From contig JAZKUF010000005.1 in assembly GCA_036625225.1 (NCBI GenBank), forward strand, positions 1-64,000: a stretch of 64,000 nucleotides of DNA, in the 5' to 3' direction. This stretch comes from Accumulibacter jenkinsii. GTDB lineage: Bacteria; Pseudomonadota; Gammaproteobacteria; Burkholderiales; Rhodocyclaceae. Positions 26,416 to 34,463 of this stretch are shown here, one piece after another. Position 1 is the first letter of the stretch, and every line of letters starts with the position of its first letter. The notes beneath the pieces were generated by a model that saw only the letters and a program-made list of their open reading frames with translations, had not been told where the DNA came from and ran no database searches. The position numbers were made by a program, and so were the translations under genes.

Positions 26416-26787
26416 TTATACGCTGATATGTGAGGGATTTTGCGCCATTTCCGGGGCCCGGTAACGCTTCCTGAACCGGCCGGGCTCGATGCCTTCGAGC
26501 AGGAGTTTCAGACCGGTCCAGTCGGTTTCTCGCGTGCTCAATTTCGACCAGTCGGCGACGAATCGGCCGGCTTCGAGCCGCTTCGCCCACAGGCAAAAGC
26601 CGGTACGGTCCCAGTAGAGGACCTTGACCTGGGTAGCCCGGCGGTTGAAGAAGACGAACAGCTGTCCGCTCAAGGGGTCCTGACCCAGCACGTTGCGGGT
26701 CAGCGCGTACAGGCCGTCGAAGGACTGGCGCAGATCGACCGGCCGGCCATACACCTGCACGCGGATCTGACCTTCAGGGAAGAACAT
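26416..26787 (-). CDS. tnpB: IS66 accessory protein TnpB
   Basis: A 123-residue Orf2/TnpB (MFFPEGQIRVQVYGRPVDLR) with the core RQSFDGLYALTRNVLG, FFNRRATQVKVLYWDRTGF and CLWAKRLEAG. It starts at the base where tnpA ends, so the two are translationally coupled. tnpC follows after 38 bp. Confidence 0.93.
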   Translation of the reverse strand: MFFPEGQIRVQVYGRPVDLRQSFDGLYALTRNVLGQDPLSGQLFVFFNRRATQVKVLYWDRTGFCLWAKRLEAGRFVADWSKLSTRETDWTGLKLLLEGIEPGRFRKRYRAPEMAQNPSHISV

Positions 26788-27101
26788 CAGCCCCGCACCA
26801 GGTGGAGTTGCAGACCCCCGCCGAGGTCCAGGGTCAGTTCGAGCCGTGAAGGGGGACTGCCTTCCCGCAGAGCACCGACGTCAACGAAGGCCGCGGACGG
26901 CGAACTCGCCGTGAGCCTGGCGCCTTTCTCTGCGCCTGCCCCACCCAGGCGGCCACGCCAACGGTGGAAGCTGGTATCGCTGATCCCTTCCTGCGCGCAG
27001 AAGTCGGTTACGCTTAATCCGCTGCCAGCAAATCGCGACAGCAACCCCTGCCAGTCGTCCGCACTGCGCCGCAACCGTAACTCTTGACCATTCTTCGACA
27101 T
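26787..27101 (-). CDS. tnpA: IS66 accessory protein TnpA
   Basis: A 104-residue TnpA with an HTH: WQGLLSRFAGSGLSVTDFCA then QEGISDTSFHRWRGRLG, the usual Orf1 layout. The C-terminal LELTLDLGGGLQLHLVRG is also typical. First gene of the element; the IS end lies 86 bp upstream. Confidence 0.9.
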   Translation of the reverse strand: MSKNGQELRLRRSADDWQGLLSRFAGSGLSVTDFCAQEGISDTSFHRWRGRLGGAGAEKGARLTASSPSAAFVDVGALREGSPPSRLELTLDLGGGLQLHLVRG

Positions 27102-27267
27102 CCTTGCCTCCTCGTTCCATGATCTGACGGACCTATTGTCGTCAGCATCAAGGCATCGAGGAAGAACGCCTCCAGGTTACCGGTTACGAATCAGGAACCA
27201 GAGGCGGGATTCAGAGCGGAGCAACCACACCGAGTTGTGGGTAGCTGCAACGGCCCATGCGCTTCGT

Positions 27268-28344
27268 TTAAAATAAATCTGGCACTAGCGAGCCCAGTAT
27301 TCCGCCGACAATGCCCCCTACCGCCACACCCACCGGCCCAGCGACGGCACCAATCATTGCCCCAGCTTCAGCTCCTGCCCAGGTCGTTCCAGCCCTTACT
27401 CCATGCTTGGCGGCCTTCTGAGCGCACTCGCTCCCACTGATCTTTCCGTTGGCAAGGTCGTAGAGATCGCTGGCGACACTGATTCCTGCACCAGCGATGG
27501 GGCCAGCTGCGCCAGCTCGGGAAAAGGAAGCTGCAGCTTTGCTGCTGATTTGCGACAGCGCTACCGCACCCAATCTCTCCACGCCCACTGTCGCTGCTTG
27601 TTGAGCCAGGCCCCTTGCCGCACCGGTCGCAGTAGCTTGCAAAACATTCTTGGTCGAACCGCCTTGCAAGGCAACCATAGCGCCCGACATCACACCGCCC
27701 ACAGCTGCCGCTGACCCATAGGCCGCCTGGGTAGTGCTGGACTCAATCGCCTTGCCTGCTGCCTGAGGCTGCCGGGCTGCGGCTTGCACCTCTGCGACGG
27801 ACACAGGTTTCGCACTGGCACCGTTGTATTCGACCCGGTCACTCACGCGCTTCGCGGTATCGCCGAGCGACAAGTCTGGACGGCGGCCATCAGCCGCGAG
27901 TCGACTGGCAATCTTTCGGACGTTATCTATCTTATCGGTCGGCACAACTTTTTGCATGCCGTCATAGGCTTTATCTGAGATGCGCCGCACCAATGCAGTG
28001 GACGAGTCGGAAAGCTTGGCCTGTGCTGTGGCCACTGTCTTTTGCCCGAGTTTGACGACCACGTCTCCCGGGGCGTGGGGGCTGCCTAGGCTGGCAGTGG
28101 TGGCGAAGCGCTGAGGCAGCCCTTTTAGTGCAGCATCGACATTGGCTGTAGTGGCTTGTAGTGATTCAAACACGCGACCGGCAACGTGATTGGGGTGGCT
28201 GGCGTTGGCAAACTGCTTAGCGACGTCTTCGATGATTTTCGCACCGGCGGTTGCTTCTGATATTGCATTGACGCCACGTACAGTTTGTAACTGGATGGCT
28301 GCGTCGGTGGCGGTGGTTCCTGACTGCTTGTTCGTGTTGTTCAT
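27268..28344 (-). CDS. Effector-like protein with nuclease-fold-like segment and glycine-zipper tail
   Basis: A 358-residue protein with no signal peptide. Residues about 50-150 contain HVAGRVFESLQATTANVDAA, GDVVVKLGQKTVATAQAKLS and KAYDGMQKVVPTDKIDNV. The spacing of Glu, Asp-Val-Val-Val and Gln-Ala-Lys resembles restriction-endonuclease-fold substrate-recognition or nuclease domains, but a full PD-(D/E)xK set is not certain. The C-terminal part is Ala/Gly-rich and ends in a glycine zipper (GAMIGAVAGPVGVAVGGIVG), as in membrane-inserting toxins. Next on the same strand upstream lies a DUF4258-like small protein. A contact-dependent or injected toxin is possible; no family is firmly recognised. 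Confidence 0.55.
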   Translation of the reverse strand: MNNTNKQSGTTATDAAIQLQTVRGVNAISEATAGAKIIEDVAKQFANASHPNHVAGRVFESLQATTANVDAALKGLPQRFATTASLGSPHAPGDVVVKLGQKTVATAQAKLSDSSTALVRRISDKAYDGMQKVVPTDKIDNVRKIASRLAADGRRPDLSLGDTAKRVSDRVEYNGASAKPVSVAEVQAAARQPQAAGKAIESSTTQAAYGSAAAVGGVMSGAMVALQGGSTKNVLQATATGAARGLAQQAATVGVERLGAVALSQISSKAAASFSRAGAAGPIAGAGISVASDLYDLANGKISGSECAQKAAKHGVRAGTTWAGAEAGAMIGAVAGPVGVAVGGIVGGILGSLVPDLF

Positions 28345-28371
28345 GGTGGTTCCAGTGAGGTGGTTTCGATG

Positions 28372-28710
28372 TTAGTGATGCCGATGTGCACGAGGCGTTG
28401 CCTTAATCGAGTGCAGGTCGTGGCTGCGATATGCGGTGATCACCGCCCCGTCGCCCCCAAGAAGCACCTGCACGCCTTCAATAGCCGAAAGGGCAATGCC
28501 AAGCTGTGCGAATCGCTGAACTTCCTTGCGGCCAACAACGCAGAAGGTGGTGCCCTTAGCGTGAATACGCCGTCCGTAGATAAGGGCCGCATCAACGGCG
28601 TTGCGTGATATGGCCCTTTGCTGCATCCGAATGACCGCGTGATTCGTCAGGTTCGGAGCCGCTTGGTCGCTGTGATCGATACTCGGGATGGTCTTCATGA
28701 TGGTCTCCAT
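28372..28710 (-). CDS. DUF4258-like small protein
   Basis: A 112-residue protein (METIMKTIPSIDHSD; a start at the second Met is equally likely). The core NHAVIRMQQRAISRNAVDAA and LIYGRRIHAKG fits DUF4258, a BECR-fold-like family often found as small RNase toxins or solitary accessory proteins. A conserved His and Arg of the HAxxRMxQR motif are present. It is 27 bp upstream of the effector-like gene and same-strand, so they likely form an operon. The upstream 160 bp is A/T-rich and then meets IS66 copy 3. Confidence 0.6.
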   Translation of the reverse strand: METIMKTIPSIDHSDQAAPNLTNHAVIRMQQRAISRNAVDAALIYGRRIHAKGTTFCVVGRKEVQRFAQLGIALSAIEGVQVLLGGDGAVITAYRSHDLHSIKATPRAHRHH

Positions 28711-28856
28711 GTGTTGGTGACCGTCCTATCGCGAGGATCGTGCCAAGTTCATATAAAACAACAATTTTCATTAATATTAATAACATAAAAAATCCGGCCA
28801 AAACCTGACGACAGCCATGGAGGAAATATTTATCCGTGCAATGGAGGAAAGGTTCC

Positions 28857-28871
28857 GGTCATGTATGATGG
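28857..28871. repeat. 15-bp direct repeat flanking IS66 copy 3 (left)
   Basis: GGTCATGTATGATGG is directly adjacent to the IS end. An identical 15-mer lies at 31803-31817, directly after the other end. IS66 elements normally duplicate 8 bp, so the length is unusual. Confidence 0.85.
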
Positions 28872-28954
28872 GTGTCCTTCCGGCAAGATTGCATGAAATC
28901 GCTGGACGTCCTTGGTAAGGTTGGCTGCGAATTCAACCTGAAGAGGAGCGGCAG

Positions 28955-29383
28955 ATGGACAACCTGGAGAAGGTGGCGGCAGTAGGTTCTGGCGAGAGCC
29001 TGGCGGAGGTACGGGAGCGGTTCAAGGGCTGGCGTGAAACGCGGGGACGCGGGGAGCACATTCCTCGATCGTTGTGGGCGGCGGCGGTTGGCATCGCACG
29101 AGAACACGGCCTGCACGTCACCGCGCGGGAACTCCAGCTGAATTATGAAGGGTTGAAGCGGCGCCAGCAGGGGCAGGCCGGGGGGGCGCTCGGGACCAGG
29201 GGAAATGAAACCCGGTTCGTCGAATTGACGGTGTCGCCCGCCCAGGAGCCCGTCGCTCAGCGCCTCTGCGAGTGCACGATAGAACTCGAGAACCCACGCG
29301 GCGCCAAGATGCGGGTGGAACTCAATGGCCCGGGCCTGGCCGGTCTCGCCGGCCTGTGCAGCGCCTTCTGGTGCGCCGCATGA
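28955..29383 (+). CDS. tnpA: IS66 accessory protein TnpA
   Basis: A 142-residue protein identical to the copy 2 TnpA (MDNLEKVAAVGSGESLAEVR), intact through the seven-C run. ATGA overlap with tnpB. Promoter presumably within the 83-bp IS end. Confidence 0.92.
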   Translation: MDNLEKVAAVGSGESLAEVRERFKGWRETRGRGEHIPRSLWAAAVGIAREHGLHVTARELQLNYEGLKRRQQGQAGGALGTRGNETRFVELTVSPAQEPVAQRLCECTIELENPRGAKMRVELNGPGLAGLAGLCSAFWCAA

Positions 29384-29733
29384 TCCAGATCACGCCGCAC
29401 ATGCGTCTCCTGGTCGCGGTCGAACCGATCGATTTTCGGGCCGGCATCGATGGGCTGGCCGGCATCTGCCGGCAGCGCCTGGCGGCCGATCCGTTCAGCG
29501 GCGGGCTGTTCATCTTCCGCAACCGCGCACGGACAGCGATCAAGATTCTGGTCTACGATGGCCAGGGTTTCTGGCTCTGCCAGAAGCGTCTGTCGAGTGG
29601 CCGGTTTGCCTTCTGGCCCGATGGTACGGCGCCGCTCCAGCCGCTTCAGGCTTGCGAGCTGCAGGTGCTGCTGATGGCCGGCGACCCCACGCGGACCCGC
29701 GCGGCGCCGGCCTGGCGCCGCCTCGCGGCGTAG
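29380..29733 (+). CDS. tnpB: IS66 accessory protein TnpB
   Basis: A 117-residue Orf2/TnpB identical to copy 2, starting in the ATGA overlap with tnpA (MIQITPHMRLLVAV). It ends 136 bp before the 3' end of the opposing tnpC. Confidence 0.93.
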   Translation: MIQITPHMRLLVAVEPIDFRAGIDGLAGICRQRLAADPFSGGLFIFRNRARTAIKILVYDGQGFWLCQKRLSSGRFAFWPDGTAPLQPLQACELQVLLMAGDPTRTRAAPAWRRLAA

Positions 29734-29869
29734 GGTCGCCAGCGCTCAGGTGATTTCAGGAAATTCCTCTACCCGCCAAGCCGAGGAAGCAGGCGGCCAC
29801 AGGCGGATGCATCTACCCGCTTCTCCACGATTAGGCAGAATACCGGTACGAGGTTTGTTGGAAATCGCC

Positions 29870-31504
29870 TCAGGTGGCGGCAAGTTGCTGGTGGTAATTC
29901 CAGGGCAGCCACTGCGCCGCCTGGGCCAGCACCTGGCTGACGTTTTTGTGCAAGGCCTGCAGATAGGCGAACGGATTGACCCGACAGAGCTCGCACGTAT
30001 GGATCAGGCTCATGTAGACGTCCCCCACCTCGGCCCCCTTCGGGGTCTTGTAGAACATCGAATTCTTGCGATGCATGATCGCCCGCTTGAGTGCCCTTTC
30101 GGCGAGGTTGTTGTCCAGGGGGGCGCCGGCCTGGCGTAGAAAGAGCGTCATGCCGTCCCAGTGCTTGATCAGATAGGTCAGGGCCTTGCCCAGACTGCTG
30201 TGCGGCTCGACAAGAGACTTCGCGAACTGATCCCCGATCCAGTCACGCATGGCCTGCATCGGCGGGCCGCTGTGTTCCTGGTGGTAGAGCAGGCGCTCGT
30301 CGGGCGACATCGCTTTCGCCTGGCAATGCGCCTCGTGGGCATAGACCTGGGCCAGGGTCTCGATCACATAGCGGCAGTGCTCGGGGAAATGCGGCACCAG
30401 ATCGACAAAACGGCGGCGGCCATGAGCGATGCATTTGCCGATGATCGTCGCGAACTCGCCGACGAAGTTGCTCGCGAGCGCATCGCTCATCTGCATCGGG
30501 ATTGCCAGCCCCGGCTCCCGCTTCGCGAGGACCGCCGAGAGGTTCTGCCCGGCGTGGGGGTGACCGGTGAAATACAGCGCCACGTGCTTGCCCTCATCGA
30601 GCACGGCGACGATGCTGGAAGTATTGATCGCCTTGCGCTTCGCTTCCAGGCTGGCGGCTTCGATCTGCTTCCTCTCGGCGATCAGCGACAGGATCTTCAT
30701 CGGGGTGTCGTCGCAGTGCAGCAGATCAGCCTGTCCGGCCTCGCGAATCAGCTCGTCGAAGACGGCGCGCGGCGCCGGTACCGCCTGAGAGAGGATGTCC
30801 CACTGCGTCGAATCCGGTAGTGGCACGTTGAGGCTCGCCTGCAGCCCTTCGATGCGATGGAACGGCATCCCGCTGCCGTAGCGCAACTGGGCGAGCAGGC
30901 TCGCACAGCTGGGGTCATATTTCGACGCGCAGACGCCTTCGGGCAGCGGCGCCACGTAGGTCGTCTCGCACATCCGGCAGCGCAGGGTTTCCAGGCGGTA
31001 GATCGTGGCGTCAATCGGTGGCTGGCCGACCACTTTGACGACGATGCGGGGAGGCGAGGCATAGACCTTGGCCTGGTCGCAGTTCGGGCAGGGATCGCCG
31101 GCCTTCAGACCCGGAAGCTTCACTTCGATGACCTGCGAATCGACATACTTCGCCGCGCTATTGCGGCCGTGGCCTGGCTTCGGGGGACTCGCTTCGGCGG
31201 GCGCGGTCTCTCCGGCCGCGGTCTCTCCGGGCGCGGCCGCATCCGCAGCGGCGGGTATTTCGTCCGTCTGGGGGAGCGGCTTTAGGAGATGGCGTTTGCT
31301 CTCGGTCGGGGCGCCGAACACCATCTGTCGAAAACGCGCCAGCGAGAGCTTCGTGTTCTGCAGGGCCTGCATGACGAAGACAAAGGTCGAGAGGATCTGG
31401 CTGAGCCGGGCGTACTGCGGGGCCGGAAACACCGGTTTCGCGAGGGCCAGCAGTTCGTCGATCTGCGCTGGCGTGACATCGACCTGTTCAGGCGGTTTCT
31501 TCAT
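29870..31504 (-). CDS. tnpC: IS66 transposase TnpC
   Basis: 544 residues from MKKPPEQVDVTPAQ, identical to copy 2. Zinc-binding CPNC and CRMC pairs, HCDDTP and PLDNNLAERALK catalytic segments are all present. Convergent with tnpA/tnpB of the same element. Its 5' end points toward the RtcR-like gene, which begins about 120 bp beyond the IS end on the other strand. Confidence 0.95.
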   Translation of the reverse strand: MKKPPEQVDVTPAQIDELLALAKPVFPAPQYARLSQILSTFVFVMQALQNTKLSLARFRQMVFGAPTESKRHLLKPLPQTDEIPAAADAAAPGETAAGETAPAEASPPKPGHGRNSAAKYVDSQVIEVKLPGLKAGDPCPNCDQAKVYASPPRIVVKVVGQPPIDATIYRLETLRCRMCETTYVAPLPEGVCASKYDPSCASLLAQLRYGSGMPFHRIEGLQASLNVPLPDSTQWDILSQAVPAPRAVFDELIREAGQADLLHCDDTPMKILSLIAERKQIEAASLEAKRKAINTSSIVAVLDEGKHVALYFTGHPHAGQNLSAVLAKREPGLAIPMQMSDALASNFVGEFATIIGKCIAHGRRRFVDLVPHFPEHCRYVIETLAQVYAHEAHCQAKAMSPDERLLYHQEHSGPPMQAMRDWIGDQFAKSLVEPHSSLGKALTYLIKHWDGMTLFLRQAGAPLDNNLAERALKRAIMHRKNSMFYKTPKGAEVGDVYMSLIHTCELCRVNPFAYLQALHKNVSQVLAQAAQWLPWNYHQQLAAT

Positions 31505-31802
31505 GCGAGCGCTGATCGCCGCGGGCGACAGTCCTTGACCCACGGATAGCCCAGGTTCCACCCTTCACACCCCGGCTTCGACCCGGTCTTGCGACTCGAC
31601 GCCGGATGATCGGCGATCGACGGGCGGATGAAGACGAGATCGTCTTCGGAAATCTGCCGGTGTCGGTCCCTCGGGGGCGTGTGCATGTGCCGCACCATAC
31701 CCGATTTGAGCGTGGAACGTCAGCTGAAAGTGCAAATATTTGATCGCGGGAGGCTTCCGGCGGCCTTGTCCAGGGCGTTTTGCAGCTTTGCCGGAGGGAC
31801 AC

Positions 31803-31817
31803 GGTCATGTATGATGG
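31803..31817. repeat. 15-bp direct repeat flanking IS66 copy 3 (right)
   Basis: Identical to 28857-28871. It lies between the IS end and the RtcR-like gene, so the IS inserted just upstream of that regulator. Confidence 0.85.
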
Positions 31818-31923
31818 TGCTTCATTGGTCACATGGACGCCGATGCATTGACTATCAACCACATCCGACTGAACATGGCGCTTATCCCTCACTCGAAAAC
31901 AACCCTGGATGTGCCAGCAGATC

Positions 31924-33573
31924 ATGCGTGATCGAGTTCTGATTTCCTGGGTGGCCGTAAACAACGATCCCTACGAGCGTGATCGGAACAGTGGCGACTA
32001 TCGCCGCGTAAATAATTCACCGATTCCGGGGCCGACCCTGACATTGTTGTTTGATGATGACTCACCGTATGCGGGGGGAATTTCAGACTTGGTGCTGTTC
32101 TACAGGCGGTCGCCCGAAGGAAAGGAGGGGCGGGAGTCTCGGGCTGTCAACGAGACGTTGGAAGTGCTGAAGAGCAGGGACGCGAGATTGCGCATTCACC
32201 AGGAGCCTTGGGACGGGGACGATCCGACAGATCACGGGAAGATCTTCGAATTCCTGAGGGAAAAACTTCCAGAGATGCGCAGAAAGTTTGCTGATCAGGA
32301 GTTGATCATTCACGTCAGTCCGGGCACACCTTCCATGCAAACGGTCCTGATACTGATGGGTGAAACAGGCTTCATCGATGTCCCGTTCACCCTCGTCAAG
32401 TCCTATCGCAAAGCAGAGCGGAGCGGCCGGCCAGCTGTTGTTCCGGTTCGGCTTGGTATTGAAAGCTACTACAAGGCGTACAGGGTTGCACGCCCATCGG
32501 AGACATCTTCCGAAGATGCGGAGGTCATCTGGGATCCGGCAAAGTTTCGTTCGGAGCAGATGCGCAAGATCTTCGACGAGGCCCGCAGGTTTGCGCGGTT
32601 GAATGTGCCTGTTCTGATACTGGGGGAGCGTGGCACCGGCAAAACAACACTGGCTGGCTGGATTCGATCAAACAGCCCCTATCGTGTGCGTGAGCGAGAT
32701 GCTCATTGGCCAGCGGTCGCCTGTGGACAGTACACCCCAGAAACTATGCGTGCGGAGTTGTTCGGCTACAAAAAAGGGGCCTATACCGGGGCTGACAAGG
32801 AGTACGACGGACTTCTCGCCAAAGCCGACAAGGACACCTTGTTTCTCGACGAGGTAGGGGATGTCAGTCGGGACCTCCAGCGTCTTCTGATCAAGGCGAT
32901 TGAGGAAAAGAGTTACACGAGACTCGGCGAAGATCAAAAGAAGACCAGTAAATTCAGGCTGATATCGGCGACTAACCTTTCAGACAAAAAATTGCGCGAG
33001 CGCCTGGATCCAGACTTCTTTGATCGCATCAGCTACCTCACGTTGCGGATGCCTCCACTCCGTGAAATTCCTGAAGAGATTCCTTGGCTATGGAAAGGGG
33101 TTTTCGCTGAGGCCACGCGTAGAGCTGGTTGTGGTCGCATGCAGCTCCCGGACAATGCACACGGGGCAATAGTGAATGAACTGTCACGTCATCCACTACC
33201 CGGAAACATGAGGGACTTGTTACGGGTGGCGTACCGTACGATCGCCGCCAGGTCCGATCGTGACGCGCCTCTGTCACTTACTGATGCGTCCGAGTACGGA
33301 CTAGCGGGCCTGGATGTATCTCAATCTGACGCCAGGACGGACGATTTTCCTCGGTCGGTGGCGCGTGCGTTTGCCGATTTGTCGACTCTAGATGCGCTGA
33401 TTCCGCCAGGCGAAACCATCAAGACGAAGGACGTCGAGCGAGCACTCAAGGGATACCTTGCGGGTGAAATTCGCAGGATCGCGAGAAAGCGTGGCATTTC
33501 GTCTGACACTCTTTGCGACGTAACGGATCGCGCCTTGAGAGAATGGTTGACTGCAAGAATCAAGAATAATTGA
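31924..33573 (+). CDS. RtcR-like sigma54-dependent activator with N-terminal CARF domain
   Basis: About 549 residues from MRDRVLISWVAVNNDPYERD (an ATG five codons earlier is possible). Residues 1-185 form an RtcR-type CARF domain with the diagnostic HVSPGTPSM at 130-138; in RtcR this domain restrains the ATPase until a ligand derived from damaged RNA binds. Residues about 200-430 are the AAA+ domain: Walker A GERGTGKT at 234-241, the sigma54-contact loop GAYTGA at 285-290, Walker B TLFLDEVGDV, an Arg-finger region and the HPLPGNMRDL box. The C-terminus ends in a basic helical segment that should bind upstream sites. A near-consensus sigma54 promoter lies 139 bp after its stop, ahead of the vWA gene, making this the likely activator of the downstream operon. 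Confidence 0.9.
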   Translation: MRDRVLISWVAVNNDPYERDRNSGDYRRVNNSPIPGPTLTLLFDDDSPYAGGISDLVLFYRRSPEGKEGRESRAVNETLEVLKSRDARLRIHQEPWDGDDPTDHGKIFEFLREKLPEMRRKFADQELIIHVSPGTPSMQTVLILMGETGFIDVPFTLVKSYRKAERSGRPAVVPVRLGIESYYKAYRVARPSETSSEDAEVIWDPAKFRSEQMRKIFDEARRFARLNVPVLILGERGTGKTTLAGWIRSNSPYRVRERDAHWPAVACGQYTPETMRAELFGYKKGAYTGADKEYDGLLAKADKDTLFLDEVGDVSRDLQRLLIKAIEEKSYTRLGEDQKKTSKFRLISATNLSDKKLRERLDPDFFDRISYLTLRMPPLREIPEEIPWLWKGVFAEATRRAGCGRMQLPDNAHGAIVNELSRHPLPGNMRDLLRVAYRTIAARSDRDAPLSLTDASEYGLAGLDVSQSDARTDDFPRSVARAFADLSTLDALIPPGETIKTKDVERALKGYLAGEIRRIARKRGISSDTLCDVTDRALREWLTARIKNN

Positions 33574-33583
33574 TCCTGGAATT

Positions 33584-33597
33584 GGAAAAATATTTCC
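33584..33597. promoter_or_regulatory. Candidate activator site (GGAAA-N4-TTTCC) upstream of sigma54 promoter
   Basis: GGAAAAATATTTCC is a short perfect dyad (5-bp arms) about 115 bp upstream of the -24 element, the usual distance for an enhancer site of a sigma54 activator. A second TTTTCC at 33607-33612 pairs with GGAAAA of the dyad, so it may instead be part of a weak terminator for the regulator gene. Assignment is by position only. Confidence 0.3.
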
Positions 33598-33711
33598 GTT
33601 CGTTCCTTTTCCGTGGCCTGCGGGGAGATCCTATGCCAAGTAGTTTCTGGCTGTTTAAGACATTGTTTTATATGGGGTGACGTGTCTTTTGGCGAGTGGT
33701 CGCTGACTTGC

Positions 33712-33727
33712 TGGCACGATATTCGCA
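33712..33727 (+). promoter_or_regulatory. Sigma54 (-24/-12) promoter of the vWA-PP2C-kinase operon
   Basis: TGGCACG-ATAT-TCGCA matches the sigma54 consensus TGGCACG-N4-TTGCW at all positions except one T to C in the -12 element, with GG and GC exactly 10 bp apart. Transcription should start near 33738, giving a leader of about 65 nt before the vWA ATG at 33804. The RtcR-like sigma54 activator gene is immediately upstream, so regulator and promoter fit each other. Confidence 0.85.
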
Positions 33728-33803
33728 CTAGGGTGTGGTACGGACCCGGGATTGCACGAGTCCGTTCAACCAAGGAAGCACAGCAAAGTAACTGGAGAAC
33801 ACC

Positions 33804-34463
33804 ATGACCACACAGCTTAAAGAGTTCACTACTTCATCTGCACGCCCGCTACCAATCATCCTCCTTGCTGACATCAGTGGAAGTATGGCAGCTGAAGGAA
33901 AGATTGAGGCACTTAACCAGTCCGTGAGAGAAATGTTGTCTACATTCTCTGCGACTGATGACCTACGTGCCGAAATCCACGTTGCCATTATTACCTTCGG
34001 TGGGAAGGTGCGGGTGCATACTCCACTACAGCCTGCGAGTACCGTGAGATGGGGTGACATGCAGGCCGATGGCGGTACGCCGATGGGCCAGGCGATGACG
34101 CTGGCTGCCGACCTCATCGACGATCAGGACAAGATACCGGGGCGCGCCTACCGCCCCACCGTCGTTCTCATCTCCGATGGACAGCCCACCGATACATGGC
34201 AGGTTGGCCTCGACCGCATGACCAAACAAGGTCGCGCGCAGAAGGCAGACCGCATGGCATTGTCAATCGGCGGCGACGCAGACTCCGACATGCTGCGACG
34301 CTTCCTCAACGACGAGAAGAAGCAGGTCTTTGTCGCTGCGGACGCGCGCCGGATCAAGGACTTCTTCCAGTTCGTCACGATGTCCGTCACGGCGCGTTCG
34401 CGGAGCGCAAACCCGAACGAAGTTCCGCAGATGCAGAACCCGTTCGATCTTGATCGCGTGTGA
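33804..34463 (+). CDS. TerY-like von Willebrand factor A protein
   Basis: A 219-residue single vWA domain. The metal-ion-dependent adhesion site is complete: DISGS at 23-27, Thr92 in DGGTPMG and Asp125 in VLISDGQPTD. It lacks a signal peptide, so it is cytoplasmic like TerY. The start has a TGGAGA ribosome site. First gene of the sigma54-controlled operon; its stop overlaps the PP2C start. In the TerY-P triad described for Ter-linked systems, a vWA protein, a PP2C phosphatase and a zinc-ribbon kinase are encoded together, as here. It probably acts as the metal-dependent scaffold or target of the kinase/phosphatase pair. Confidence 0.9.
   Translation: MTTQLKEFTTSSARPLPIILLADISGSMAAEGKIEALNQSVREMLSTFSATDDLRAEIHVAIITFGGKVRVHTPLQPASTVRWGDMQADGGTPMGQAMTLAADLIDDQDKIPGRAYRPTVVLISDGQPTDTWQVGLDRMTKQGRAQKADRMALSIGGDADSDMLRRFLNDEKKQVFVAADARRIKDFFQFVTMSVTARSRSANPNEVPQMQNPFDLDRV

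Larger units (their letters stand above)
24762..27187 (-). mobile_element. IS66-family element, third type
   Basis: About 2426 bp with inverted ends GTAACCGGTAAC followed by a shared GGCGT. tnpA, tnpB and tnpC all lie on - in the usual order. Flanking 8-mers (CCTTGCGG and GAATCAGG) differ, so no target duplication is left. All three frames are open. Confidence 0.9.
28872..31802. mobile_element. IS66-family element, convergent subtype, copy 3 (complete, inverted)
   Basis: 2931 bp, the same length as copy 2 and opposite in direction. tnpA and tnpB read rightward, tnpC leftward. Ends are GTGTCCTTCCGGCAAG at left and GTGTCCCTCCGGCAAAG (minus strand) at right. The 15-mer GGTCATGTATGATGG flanks both ends. 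Copies 2 and 3 form a large inverted repeat around about 12 kb. Confidence 0.95.
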
